Shown: in pieces, positions 55,112-63,310 of the stretch
How the letters are laid out: every line of letters begins with the position of its first letter
How positions within the stretch are numbered: position 1 is the stretch's first letter
Assembly (NCBI GenBank): GCA_024653355.1
Contig: JANLFQ010000001.1
Span: forward strand, 682,001 to 746,000
Direction: 5' to 3'
DNA: 64,000 nt
Origin: a candidate division WOR-3 bacterium
GTDB taxonomy: Bacteria; Hydrothermota; Tepidihabitantia; Tepidihabitantales; Tepidihabitantaceae
Position numbers and translations under genes: made by a program
The notes under the pieces: model-generated
The model's input: the letters and a program-made list of their open reading frames with translations, nothing else
What the model was told of the DNA's origin: nothing
The model's database searches: none

Positions 55112-55990
55112 TTAAAACCATTGGAATAGCAACCGTGGATACCGTGGCACCCCCAAAATTCGCGCCATACCATCATCGAGCATTCGTTCCAGCCACACTT
55201 GAATCCTCTTCCGGGGCTTTATCCACCTAGGCTCACCTTTAATACCACACCGCTCGGCTAAAATTCTTTTTGCTTCTTCCAGAGTGCCCAAGGTGTCAAC
55301 CAATCCCCAAGCCTTTGCCTGTCGACCTGTAAGAATTCTACCATCAGCAATTCTTTCCAGACTGTCAATTGGAATTGACCGCTCAGAACTCACCACTTCA
55401 AGAAACTGTTGATAAACATCGCTCACTACTCCTTGCAAAAGCCGACGGTCAAAATCGGTCATATCGCGGAATGGTGAGCCGATATCCTTTGCATCCTTAG
55501 ACTTTATCACCTCAACCTTCATCCCGAGTTTGTCCAGAAAACCACGCACAATCGGCAATTCCATAATCACGCCAATCGAACCGGTCAAAGTTCCGGGGTT
55601 GGCTACGATTACTGTTGCCGGCGCCGCTACATAATAGCCGCCCGAAGCAGCGATTGTCCCCATTGAAACCACTACTGGCTTACCACTATCTCGAATTCGT
55701 TTTATCTCCTGATAAATTTCGTGCGCCGCGGTTACTCCGCCTCCGGGACTTTCGACCCTTATAAGAATCCCTTTTACCGCAGGGTTTTTGGAAAGATTTT
55801 GCAACTGCCGAACAGTTTCCCGGGAATCGGTGAGCGTGCCCTCAATTGTCACATAACCTAGCGCTGGCGCTGTCCCGATTAAAGAGTCATCTTTTAGACC
55901 GGCAATGAAAAAAAAGACTAAAAGAGCCGTAGTTATCAGAGTCATCACAACTCCAATAATAATCAGCGTAATTAAAGTGCGACGGCTCAT
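55112..55990 (-). CDS. sppA: Signal peptide peptidase SppA (short, 36K type)
   Basis: 292 residues, membrane-anchored (LITLIIIGVVMTLITTALLV). A Ser-Lys protease that degrades cleaved signal peptides. Catalytic Ser116 in GTIAASGGYYVAAPA; the likely general base Lys168 in IKSKDAKDIGSPFR. GILIRVESPGGGVTAAHEIY is the clp-protease-like fold region. ATG 55990 has no ribosome site and lies only 10 nt after the 3' end of tRNA-Ile, with no promoter between, so its message is probably made by tRNA processing. Confidence 0.94.
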   Translation of the reverse strand: MSRRTLITLIIIGVVMTLITTALLVFFFIAGLKDDSLIGTAPALGYVTIEGTLTDSRETVRQLQNLSKNPAVKGILIRVESPGGGVTAAHEIYQEIKRIRDSGKPVVVSMGTIAASGGYYVAAPATVIVANPGTLTGSIGVIMELPIVRGFLDKLGMKVEVIKSKDAKDIGSPFRDMTDFDRRLLQGVVSDVYQQFLEVVSSERSIPIDSLERIADGRILTGRQAKAWGLVDTLGTLEEAKRILAERCGIKGEPRWIKPRKRIQVWLERMLDDGMARILGVPRYPRLLFQWF

Positions 55991-56000
55991 AAAATCAAAA

Positions 56001-56073
56001 TGGGCCCTAGTGGACTCGAACCACTGGCCCCTGCGTTATCAGCACAGTGCTCTACCACCTGAGCTAAGGGCCC
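56001..56073 (-). tRNA. tRNA-Ile (GAT)
   Basis: On the minus strand: acceptor GGGCCCT/AGGGCCC, D arm GCTC...GAGC, anticodon stem CTGTG/CGCAG with loop CTGATAA (anticodon GAT), T arm AGTGG-TTCGAGT-CCACT, discriminator A. CCA is not encoded; TTTTGATTTT follows and then the sppA ATG. It has its own strong promoter at 56084-56111. There is no rRNA next to it, unlike many Ile(GAT) genes. Confidence 0.97.
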
Positions 56074-56083
56074 ACAACAATTT

Positions 56084-56111
56084 ATCATAATCAAAAAAAA
56101 TTTTATGTCAA
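56084..56111 (-). promoter_or_regulatory. Promoter of tRNA-Ile (and sppA)
   Basis: Minus strand TTGACA (56106-56111), 16 bp spacer, TATGAT (56084-56089). RNA start near 56077, four bases before the tRNA. The -35 overlaps the stop codon of cysS. Confidence 0.65.
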
Positions 56112-57490
56112 GCACGTTTCAGTCGCCAACCAGTTAAGGTATCTTCAACAATCCAACCCCGGTTTTTTATTTCATTACGCAACTGGTCGGCACGAACCCA
56201 GTCCTTTGCCTTTCTTGCTCTATCTCGCTCAACCGCCAGTTGATAGATGTCTGCCGGTATCGTTTCTTCTTCGTTAGTTTCTCCCAATCTCAATCCCAGA
56301 ACTTGGTCAAAGTCTAATAATGTCTGCCATGCTCTGCGGTCCTGACGCCGATTTCCCTCGCGCACAAGATTCCAGACCACTGCTAACGCTTGAGGTAGGT
56401 TTAAGTCATCCTGAATTGCCGCCTTAAACTCCGCCTTTGCTCGCTCTAACCAGTCGCCCTCCTTGCCCTCCTGCCAGAACTGTGCATTCCTGCCCAGTTC
56501 TCTCAAACCCCGTAACCCGTTCTGGGCCGCACTCAACGCTTCACTTGTAAAGTTGAGTGGCATTCGGTAGTGTGCGGTCAAACACAGGTAGCGGAACGCC
56601 AATGGCTCAAAGCCTTGCGCTTCCAGTTCCGGTATCGTTACAATGTTACCCTCAGACTTCCCCATTCGTGCCTCACCAATCTGAAGAAACGCATTGTGCA
56701 TCCAGTAATGAACGACTTCTTTACCGGTAGCCGCAAAGTTCTGCGCCCGCTCATTCGTGTGATGAATTGGAATGTGGTCAATACCGCCCGTGTGGATGTC
56801 AAACTCCTCGCCTAGATACTTCATCGACATCGCCGAGCACTCAATATGCCAGCCCGGAAATCCTCGCCCCCATGGTGAATCCCATTGCATCAAATGCTTG
56901 GGCTGATTTGTTATCCACAAGGCAAAGTCTGATGGGTTTTTCCGCCCCGGGTCAATTTCAACTCTGGCACCAGCACGCTGTTCATCGAGGTTTAACCTGC
57001 CCAACCGCCAGTAATCAGGATACTTGCCAGTGTCAAATATCAAACCAACCTGAGTCTTGTAGGTAAACCCGTTCTGTTCAATACGTTTGATCAAATCAAT
57101 CATCTCATTGATATGCTCAGTTGCCCGGCAGACGATATGCGGTCTTAAAATGTTCAGCTTTGCTGCATCACGGAAAAAAGCTGCTTCATAAAATCGGGCA
57201 ATTTCCTTTGGTGTTTTACCCTCCCTTTTGGCGCCGGCTTCCAGTTTATCCTCTCCCAAATCGTCATCGGTTGTCAGATGACCGACATCAGTGATATTCA
57301 TAACATGACGCACCTCATAACCTAAATACTCAAACACGCGGCGCAGGGTATCGGCAAAAATGTACGCCCGAAAGTTACCGGTGTGGGCAAACCAGTAAAC
57401 GGTTGGACCGCAGGTGTATATCTTTACCTTACCCGGTTCCACAGGCACAAAGTCCTCTTTTCTTCTTGTCAGGGTGTTATAAACCTTCAT
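56108..57490 (-). CDS. cysS: Cysteine--tRNA ligase
   Basis: 460 residues. Charges tRNA-Cys. Class I signatures are slightly degenerate: HTGN for HIGN in PTVYWFAHTGNFRAYIFADT, and RMGKSEGN in place of KMSKS. Zinc ligands: Cys of YTCGPTVYW, GWHIECSAMSMKYLGEEFDI, and the His/Glu of HHTNERAQNFAATG. The C-terminal DALR helical domain is complete. A TTG at 57511 is in frame, but the promoter puts the RNA start at about 57492, so ATG 57490 (MKVYNTLTRRKEDF) is the start, as in other CysRS. Confidence 0.96.
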   Translation of the reverse strand: MKVYNTLTRRKEDFVPVEPGKVKIYTCGPTVYWFAHTGNFRAYIFADTLRRVFEYLGYEVRHVMNITDVGHLTTDDDLGEDKLEAGAKREGKTPKEIARFYEAAFFRDAAKLNILRPHIVCRATEHINEMIDLIKRIEQNGFTYKTQVGLIFDTGKYPDYWRLGRLNLDEQRAGARVEIDPGRKNPSDFALWITNQPKHLMQWDSPWGRGFPGWHIECSAMSMKYLGEEFDIHTGGIDHIPIHHTNERAQNFAATGKEVVHYWMHNAFLQIGEARMGKSEGNIVTIPELEAQGFEPLAFRYLCLTAHYRMPLNFTSEALSAAQNGLRGLRELGRNAQFWQEGKEGDWLERAKAEFKAAIQDDLNLPQALAVVWNLVREGNRRQDRRAWQTLLDFDQVLGLRLGETNEEETIPADIYQLAVERDRARKAKDWVRADQLRNEIKNRGWIVEDTLTGWRLKRA

Positions 57491-57498
57491 CGGCGTGA

Positions 57499-57527
57499 AT
57501 TTTACTCTCAAACATCGCTTCGGTCAA
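57499..57527 (-). promoter_or_regulatory. Promoter of cysS (leaderless type)
   Basis: Minus strand TTGACC (57522-57527), 17 bp spacer, TAAAAT (57499-57504), 8 nt to ATG 57490. Predicted leader of about 2 nt. Confidence 0.55.
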
Positions 57528-57543
57528 TTAAGGGTAAACTTAA

Positions 57544-58527
57544 TTAAAGTGGCTGACGGGCAAGGGCAGGGAGATTCAAAGACGAGGAGCCAAATCGTTT
57601 AAATCGTTCGTAACCTGCTGCGGCAATCATCGCGGCGTTATCGGTGCAATATTCCGGTCGCGGGAATAAAAGTTTAAAACCAAGACGCTGACTAAGAATC
57701 CCAAGCTGTTCCCGTAGATAATTATTCGCCGCCACACCCCCGGAAACCCCAACAATCTCCAGGCCAGTAAGCCGCACCGCCTGTTCCACTCTCTTGGTTA
57801 TTGAACGAATTGCCGCCGACTGAAACGATGCCGCGACATCGACGCGTCGAATATCGGGATTGTCCCGCAAATAGTAAAGCACCGCGGTCTTCAAACCCGA
57901 AAAACTGAAGTCCAGACCGCCGGGTTCTGGTACGGGAAATGAAATCACGGCTGAGCCCTGTTTTGCCAATCTTTCAATCTCAGCGCCACCCGGATAGGGC
58001 AATCCTAAAAGCTTTGCCACTTTGTCAAACGCCTCACCACAGGCATCGTCAACAGTCGAACCCAGAACCTCATATTTGCACCAGTCATGAACAATAAGCA
58101 ACTCGGTGTGCCCGCCAGAAAGCACAACACCAAGATAAGGTGGTTCCAAATTTGGATATTCTAATCGCAGGGCAAAGATGTGCCCTTCAAGATGATTCAC
58201 GCCGACAAATGGAATCCCCAATCCGAAACTTACCGCCTTGGCAAAGGGCAATCCCACAAGCAATGCGCCCAGAAGTCCTGGAGCATAAGTTACTGCGACC
58301 AGATGCAAATCTTCAAAATTAACCCCGGCTTTTGCCATCGCCTCCCTCACCACCGGTACAATAATCCTGATGTGCGCCCGTGCCGCCAGTTCTGGCACAA
58401 CGCCACCATAAACCGCGTGCACCAGTTGCGACGAAACGACACTGGAAAAAACCTTAACCCCATCCTCCACCACGCTCGCCGCAGTTTCGTCGCAGGATGT
58501 TTCTATTCCTAGGCAGAGAAAACTCAT
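57544..58527 (-). CDS. tsaD: tRNA N6-adenosine threonylcarbamoyltransferase TsaD
   Basis: 327 residues. Transfers threonylcarbamoyl to A37 of ANN-decoding tRNAs, with TsaB/TsaE partners (not in window). ASKHA features: CLGIETSCDETAASVVEDG, the metal-binding HLEGHIFALR, LGVVLSGGHTELLIVHDW, VDDACGEAFDKVAKLLGLPY, DFSFSGLKTAVLYYLRD, and VSGGVAANNYLREQL. Overlaps the ybbR-like stop by 4 bp. Confidence 0.97.
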   Translation of the reverse strand: MSFLCLGIETSCDETAASVVEDGVKVFSSVVSSQLVHAVYGGVVPELAARAHIRIIVPVVREAMAKAGVNFEDLHLVAVTYAPGLLGALLVGLPFAKAVSFGLGIPFVGVNHLEGHIFALRLEYPNLEPPYLGVVLSGGHTELLIVHDWCKYEVLGSTVDDACGEAFDKVAKLLGLPYPGGAEIERLAKQGSAVISFPVPEPGGLDFSFSGLKTAVLYYLRDNPDIRRVDVAASFQSAAIRSITKRVEQAVRLTGLEIVGVSGGVAANNYLREQLGILSQRLGFKLLFPRPEYCTDNAAMIAAAGYERFKRFGSSSLNLPALARQPL

Positions 58528-59435
58528 CTGATTGTAACATCAAAAAGTTGCGGTTCCATCTTCACCATTCGGAACCGCTCCGGCAGTTTGACATCCGCGC
58601 CTAATCGATACGACCCGGGACCTAAACCAGAAATCTTTATCTGTACTGCGATGTCTGAAGGTTTAAGTGAATCAATCCTATTTGCCGGACCAGCAACCGC
58701 AATCTGCGCTTCATCTGGTACTACATCAACATCTATCGTTGGTGGTGCCAGCACCTGCACCGGCAAACCTAAAAATATCCTTGCCGCCTCTTTTTCTAAA
58801 ACTACCTCCACATCAATCGACTCCGGAACACAGGTAACCCCAGTTGCCGGCGGCACGACACGCAGACGCCTGATTTCTCCCTGCTGGACCGTGCTCAAAT
58901 CCAGCGTTTCGGTACTAACTGCCGTATAACTCTGTACCTCTTCCCTTAACCCGACCAGCATCACACCAGACCGCGCTTTGATTTGAGAAACCATCATTCC
59001 TGAGGTAGGCTGGTTTTTCGTAGGAACCAAAACCGATACCTCTTTCGTTTGTGCCGGGCCCAATTTCACCTCAATCACCTCTGGCTCTATCGCACGCACT
59101 ATCACACCCGGTGGCAATTTCAGGTCCGAACCCTGCAACCGTACCTGTTTCGTTCCGAACTTGCCTTCAGGCACAACCGGTGTAAACTCTAGCGCCGAGC
59201 GGCGCACCCGCAACAACTCCTTGCCCTTACCGCTCAACGCCACCACTGCTACTCGGGTGTCAACATCGGTTATCACGCGCTCCGTCCTACCCTTCTCCAC
59301 CACCTTGACCGGAACATCAAGTTTGACCTCGTAAGTTCGGTCCAGAACTGCCAGCGACCAGAGAAAAAGGGCAAAGATGAAGGCAACAATTTTCAACGAC
59401 AGATTACCAAAAACTATTCGCAAAAACTGACTCAT
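58524..59435 (-). CDS. YbbR-like domain protein (CdaR-type), membrane-anchored
   Basis: 303 residues. One N-terminal membrane helix (LSLKIVAFIFALFLWSLAVL), then three or four YbbR repeats of about 80 residues (TYEVKLDVPVKVVEKGRTER; VKLGPAQTKEVSVLVPTKNQ; VEVVLEKEAARIFLGLPVQV). CdaR regulates the diadenylate cyclase CdaA in Firmicutes; no cdaA is present in the window, so only the domain is certain. ATG 59438 and ATG 59435 are adjacent; the promoter predicts a leaderless RNA starting at 59435. Co-transcribed with tsaD. Confidence 0.85.
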   Translation of the reverse strand: MSQFLRIVFGNLSLKIVAFIFALFLWSLAVLDRTYEVKLDVPVKVVEKGRTERVITDVDTRVAVVALSGKGKELLRVRRSALEFTPVVPEGKFGTKQVRLQGSDLKLPPGVIVRAIEPEVIEVKLGPAQTKEVSVLVPTKNQPTSGMMVSQIKARSGVMLVGLREEVQSYTAVSTETLDLSTVQQGEIRRLRVVPPATGVTCVPESIDVEVVLEKEAARIFLGLPVQVLAPPTIDVDVVPDEAQIAVAGPANRIDSLKPSDIAVQIKISGLGPGSYRLGADVKLPERFRMVKMEPQLFDVTIR

Positions 59436-59441
59436 CATTAC

Positions 59442-59470
59442 AATATAAATATCACTGCCTTATCTGTCAA
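59442..59470 (-). promoter_or_regulatory. Promoter of ybbR-like/tsaD (leaderless type)
   Basis: Minus strand TTGACA (59465-59470), 17 bp spacer, TATATT (59442-59447), 3 nt to the first ATG and 6 nt to the second. The expected +1 falls on the second ATG (59435). Confidence 0.65.
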
Positions 59471-59487
59471 TGACACATTCTCCGCAC

Positions 59488-59515
59488 TTGACTTTATTAG
59501 TAAATAGTCCATCAT
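59488..59515 (+). promoter_or_regulatory. Promoter of the acyl-CoA ligase gene (leaderless type)
   Basis: TTGACT (59488-59493), 16 bp spacer, CATCAT (59510-59515; 4 of 6 matches), 5 nt to ATG 59521. It supports that start over ATG 59470, which sits in the divergent promoter. Confidence 0.4.
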
Positions 59516-59520
59516 TGTCT

Positions 59521-61314
59521 ATGGCAGATACCCTCTATTTTTCTTTCCTTGAAACCGCCCAGCGCCTACCTTCCCATCCTGCCTTGATGCACAAGGTAGA
59601 AAATCGATTCCAGACACTTACTTATGGTGAACTGTGCCACCGTATTGACGAAACTGCTGCCGGACTCCGATTTTACGGCGTTAAACCTGACATGCGCGTG
59701 GGCATTTACTCCTACAATCGACCCGAATGGGCTATTGCCGACCTTGCCGCCATCAAACTGGGTGCGGTGGTCGTGCCCATCTATCACACCCTTTCTGTTG
59801 ATGCCGTTTGTTACATCCTGAACGAAGCCGAAGTCAGTCACCTGTTTATTGAGAGCCCGGACCTGCTTGCACCCATCATTCCCTGTCTTCCTCGGCTACC
59901 CCATCTGCAACTCATCGTCACCTTTTTTGAACAACTACCGGGGAACTTCAATGGTAAACCGTTTGTCTCCCTGAGTGCGCTCCAAAATCAGGGCAACAGA
60001 TTCATCAAGCAAAATCCAGAAAACGCTAAACCCCATCAACCCCAGCCCGACGACCTCTTAACCATCTGTTACACCTCGGGCACAACCGGAGAACCGAAAG
60101 GGGCGATGCTATCTCATCGTAACATTTTAACTAACGCCCGGGCAGCAATTGAGCGCTTTAACATCACTGAAAAGGACCGGTTCGTCTCTTTTTTACCACT
60201 CTGCCATATGTTTGAACGGACCTGTGGCTATTACACAATGCTTCTTGCCGGAGCAACCATCGCTTATGCCCAATCGCTCCAGACAATTCGCGAAGATGTT
60301 GCCCAAATCAAACCGACGGTCTTACTTGTCGTCCCCCGGGTCCTTGAAAAAGTTTACAATGCGGTTCAGGAAAAGGTATTGACCGGGCCGCCACTTCAGC
60401 GCCGGTTGATGATTGCCACCCTTAAAACATCAACCCGTTGTGCCATTCTCCGTACGCAGAAAAAAAACATTCCCCTCGGGCTGAAACTCCAGAAAGCCAT
60501 TCTTGACCTCGTTGTCGTCCGAAAACTGCGCCGGCTGGGTGGGGGTAAAATCCGTATAATTATGTCCGGTGGGGCACCACTGGAAAGAAAACTTGCCCGG
60601 ACATTTCGAAATCTCGGATTCAACCTTCTTGAAGGCTACGGGCTAACCGAAACTGCGCCGGTTGTTTGTGCAGCGGTTCCGGGCGAAGAGAAAGTGGGCA
60701 CGGTGGGTAAACCATTCCCCGGTGTTCAGGTGAAAATTGGAGAAAATAACGAAATCCTTGTCCGCGGTGTCAATGTGATGAAAGGTTATTTTAAGAAACC
60801 TGAAGAAACCGCCCGGGCAATCGATGCTGAAGGCTGGTTCCACACCGGCGACCAAGGACGGTTTGATGCCGCTGGCAACCTTATTATTACGGGCCGCATC
60901 AAAGAACTGATTGTCAATTCCTACGGTAAAAACATCCCGCCGGTGCCAATTGAACAGGCACTAATTAACTCCAAGTACATTGAGCAAGCAGTAGTGTTTG
61001 GTGACCGTAAACCCTATCTCGTTGCCCTAATTGTTCCGGCACGGTTGACGCTTGAAGACTATGCCCGCCAGGAGAAAATCCCGTTCGCTAAATTCGAAGA
61101 ACTACTCAACCATCCCGAAATCATCGAACTGTTCCGCAACGAAATTACCCGTGCCACCGCCCATCTCGCCTCGTACGAACAAATACGTAAATTCCGTCTC
61201 ATCCCCGAACCTTTAACAGTGGAAAACAACCTTTTGACCCCGACCCTCAAGGTCCGGCGTCAGCCAACCTATGAGATGTACAAAGACCTGATTGAATCAA
61301 TGTATCAGGAATAA
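59521..61314 (+). CDS. Long-chain fatty acid--CoA ligase (AMP-forming)
   Basis: 597 residues. Activates fatty acids to acyl-CoA through an acyl-AMP. P-loop ICYTSGTTGEPKGAMLSHRN near residue 180, the A5 motif EGYGLTETAPVV, A7/A8 AEGWFHTGDQGRFDAAGNLI and ITGRIKELIVNSYGKNIPPV; the Lys in the last of these is the usual linker. The type matches FadD15/FAA1-like ligases. The frame is open from ATG 59470, but MADTLYFSFLETAQRLPSHP is the normal family start and fits the promoter. A TPR protein gene follows after 3 nt. Confidence 0.94.
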   Translation: MADTLYFSFLETAQRLPSHPALMHKVENRFQTLTYGELCHRIDETAAGLRFYGVKPDMRVGIYSYNRPEWAIADLAAIKLGAVVVPIYHTLSVDAVCYILNEAEVSHLFIESPDLLAPIIPCLPRLPHLQLIVTFFEQLPGNFNGKPFVSLSALQNQGNRFIKQNPENAKPHQPQPDDLLTICYTSGTTGEPKGAMLSHRNILTNARAAIERFNITEKDRFVSFLPLCHMFERTCGYYTMLLAGATIAYAQSLQTIREDVAQIKPTVLLVVPRVLEKVYNAVQEKVLTGPPLQRRLMIATLKTSTRCAILRTQKKNIPLGLKLQKAILDLVVVRKLRRLGGGKIRIIMSGGAPLERKLARTFRNLGFNLLEGYGLTETAPVVCAAVPGEEKVGTVGKPFPGVQVKIGENNEILVRGVNVMKGYFKKPEETARAIDAEGWFHTGDQGRFDAAGNLIITGRIKELIVNSYGKNIPPVPIEQALINSKYIEQAVVFGDRKPYLVALIVPARLTLEDYARQEKIPFAKFEELLNHPEIIELFRNEITRATAHLASYEQIRKFRLIPEPLTVENNLLTPTLKVRRQPTYEMYKDLIESMYQE

Positions 61315-61317
61315 TAG

Positions 61318-62058
61318 ATGTTTCATCTGTTCATCATTTCCTTTTTCTTTTCTTCTTTACCAGCAAATGACATCAACACGCTGTGCGACCGCGCTCAATT
61401 TTTTCTCTTCAACCGACACCTAAACCGCACTTATCTGGACTCCGCCTACGCGATTCTCGCCCACTGCCGTAACCTCAACCCAAGAAATGAGCGCACCCTC
61501 TACCTCTGGTCACGGATTCATACCCAGATGGGCGAAGATGCCCGTAACACCGCCGAAAAAATTCGCCTCTTTGAAAGGGCAAAAGTGATTGCGGAAACGC
61601 TCCAGACAATCAACCCGCAAAACCCGGCCGGCTATTTGTGGTGGGCAATTCCCCAAGGCAGAATCGGGCAGATGCGCGGTGTGCTCAACTCCCTTTTTAT
61701 GGTTCCGGACCTTAAAAAAATGTTCAACAAAACCCTTGAACTTGACTCCAGTTATGCGGCTGCCTATGATGCCCTGGGGGTTCTTTATTACGAACTGCCC
61801 TCGTTTGCCGGTGGTGACTTAAAAAAAGCGGAAAAATTTCTGATTAAGGGGTTAAGAGTCGACCCCAACTACACTGTCATCCGTCTTGACCTTGCCAGGG
61901 TGTACATAAAACAGCACCGTTATGAAGATGCGAAGCGCGAACTCCACAACATCCTTAAAACCCAGAAACCAACCTATCCTGCCGACTACTTTTTAGAAGA
62001 CAAACCCGCCGCTGAAAAACTGTTGAAAGATTTAACTAAGGAAAACCGTCACCCCTGA
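61318..62058 (+). CDS. Exported TPR protein
   Basis: 246 residues. Signal peptide (MFHLFIISFFFSSLPAND), then TPR-type helices (HLNRTYLDSAYAILAHCRNL, MFNKTLELDSSYAAAYDALG, KKAEKFLIKGLRVDPNYTVI, HRYEDAKRELHNILKTQKPT). Resembles the exported helical protein at 44570. Co-transcribed with the acyl-CoA ligase (3-nt gap), so it could help with lipid handling in the envelope; this is inference only. Confidence 0.8.
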   Translation: MFHLFIISFFFSSLPANDINTLCDRAQFFLFNRHLNRTYLDSAYAILAHCRNLNPRNERTLYLWSRIHTQMGEDARNTAEKIRLFERAKVIAETLQTINPQNPAGYLWWAIPQGRIGQMRGVLNSLFMVPDLKKMFNKTLELDSSYAAAYDALGVLYYELPSFAGGDLKKAEKFLIKGLRVDPNYTVIRLDLARVYIKQHRYEDAKRELHNILKTQKPTYPADYFLEDKPAAEKLLKDLTKENRHP

Positions 62059-62060
62059 TG

Positions 62061-62363
62061 TTAATCGGTCCGCTGCCCGGTACGAACCTGAGCAACCGTT
62101 GAGGCGTCAGCCGATGGTACTGTGGTTTGTCCCCCCACCTTCTTCAATGCCTCATTGAGCAACCTGATTTTTGTTGCGACCGAAACCCGGCGATTTACAA
62201 TCAACCAGAATCGTTCTCGGACACGGCACAATCCTCCTTCCCCGCGTAGGTCGTCATAGACCACCTTGATACCCAGTTCCTGACACCTTGCTTCCAGTTC
62301 CGCAAGCACTGCCTCTTTGCCTTTCAATTGACTTTCTCTTTGTGCTACTTTCTTGCCAGCCAT
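62061..62363 (-). CDS. Small conserved protein of unknown function
   Basis: 100 residues, soluble. Basic N-terminal helix (MAGKKVAQRESQLKGKEAVL), then the compact core LGIKVVYDDLRGEGGLCRVR and FWLIVNRRVSVATKIRLLNE, and a Thr/Ala-rich tail. Similar small proteins with a [GxCRV]...[hhhhNRR] pattern occur in other FCB genomes from my general knowledge, but I do not know a function. ATG 62363 lies 5 nt after AAGGAG and overlaps the upstream epimerase gene by 19 bp. Confidence 0.72.
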   Translation of the reverse strand: MAGKKVAQRESQLKGKEAVLAELEARCQELGIKVVYDDLRGEGGLCRVRERFWLIVNRRVSVATKIRLLNEALKKVGGQTTVPSADASTVAQVRTGQRTD

Positions 62364-63310
62364 CCTTTCTCCTTATACCACTGCAAAGTCCTTTCCATCC
62401 CTTTCTTTAAATCAAATTCAGGCTTAAACCCCAATTCCGTTTCTGCCCGTGGGTCAGTACAAACCCAGCACTCCTGACATAACTCCCGCACCTTGTCCGG
62501 ATTGAAAATCGCCCCTTCTCGATTCAACCATTGATTCAAACTCGCCGCGAATAACGCCAGAATTTTGGGAACTCTAAAACATAAAACCCTCTTTCCGGTC
62601 ACATCCTGCCACACCCTTACAAGTGCATAATAACTGTAACAGTTGCCGTCCGAAATAAAGAAAACCGCGCCTGAAGGGCAATTCTTCTCTCCGGCAAGAA
62701 CTGCGGCACGAACCGCATCGTCAACATAAACTAAAGAAAATGTTCCACCCATCACCGGTGCCAAACCCCGTAAAAACATCCGCCACATCAACAGCCCATC
62801 CCGGTCTCTGGGGCCATAAACCGCGGGAAACCGCAAAATCACCAGATGCAGTCTCTCTTTGTACTTAAGCACCGCCCGTTCCGCTTCCAGTTTTGCTCGA
62901 CCGTAGAAACTCACCGGCGTTTCAATCTCTTTCTCACTCAAACTCCTGCCCGGTGGCACCGGACCTACCGCCGCTACAGAAGAAAAAAGCACAAACCGTT
63001 TAACGCCAGCAGAAACCGCTACTCTTACCAGTCGCTCTGAACCCTCGCAATTCACCCGTACAAAATCCGCCTTCCGCCTTGCCCGCACCACTGCCGCCGT
63101 GTGAAACACCAGGTCAACACCTTCAACCGCCCGAGAAAGCGCCTCTTCATCCTCAAGAGAGCCGTAAACCAATTCTAACTCCAAACCTTCCAGCCACTCT
63201 AAGTTGCTCGTCTTTCGCACCAGACCACGCACCTCATACCCCTTTTTGAGCAATGCCGCGCACAAATGGGAACCGATAAACCCATTTGCTCCAGTTACCA
63301 GCGCTCTCAT
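62345..63310 (-). CDS. NAD-dependent epimerase/dehydratase (extended SDR)
   Basis: 321 residues. Rossmann motif VTGANGFIGSHLCAALLKKG, active-site Ser in VLFSSVAAVGP, Y-x3-K in FYGRAKLEAERAV, substrate-side FPAVYGPRDRDGLLMWRMFL, and C-terminal TELGFKPEFDLKKGMERTLQ. Acts on a nucleotide sugar or a related ketone; exact substrate unknown. Start overlaps the TIM-barrel gene stop by 4 bp. Confidence 0.92.
   Translation of the reverse strand: MRALVTGANGFIGSHLCAALLKKGYEVRGLVRKTSNLEWLEGLELELVYGSLEDEEALSRAVEGVDLVFHTAAVVRARRKADFVRVNCEGSERLVRVAVSAGVKRFVLFSSVAAVGPVPPGRSLSEKEIETPVSFYGRAKLEAERAVLKYKERLHLVILRFPAVYGPRDRDGLLMWRMFLRGLAPVMGGTFSLVYVDDAVRAAVLAGEKNCPSGAVFFISDGNCYSYYALVRVWQDVTGKRVLCFRVPKILALFAASLNQWLNREGAIFNPDKVRELCQECWVCTDPRAETELGFKPEFDLKKGMERTLQWYKEKGWLARK

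Noticed and set aside
59470-59520. 17-residue N-terminal extension of the acyl-CoA ligase
   Set aside because: ATG 59470 coincides with the divergent promoter and lies upstream of the predicted RNA start; the family start is at 59521.
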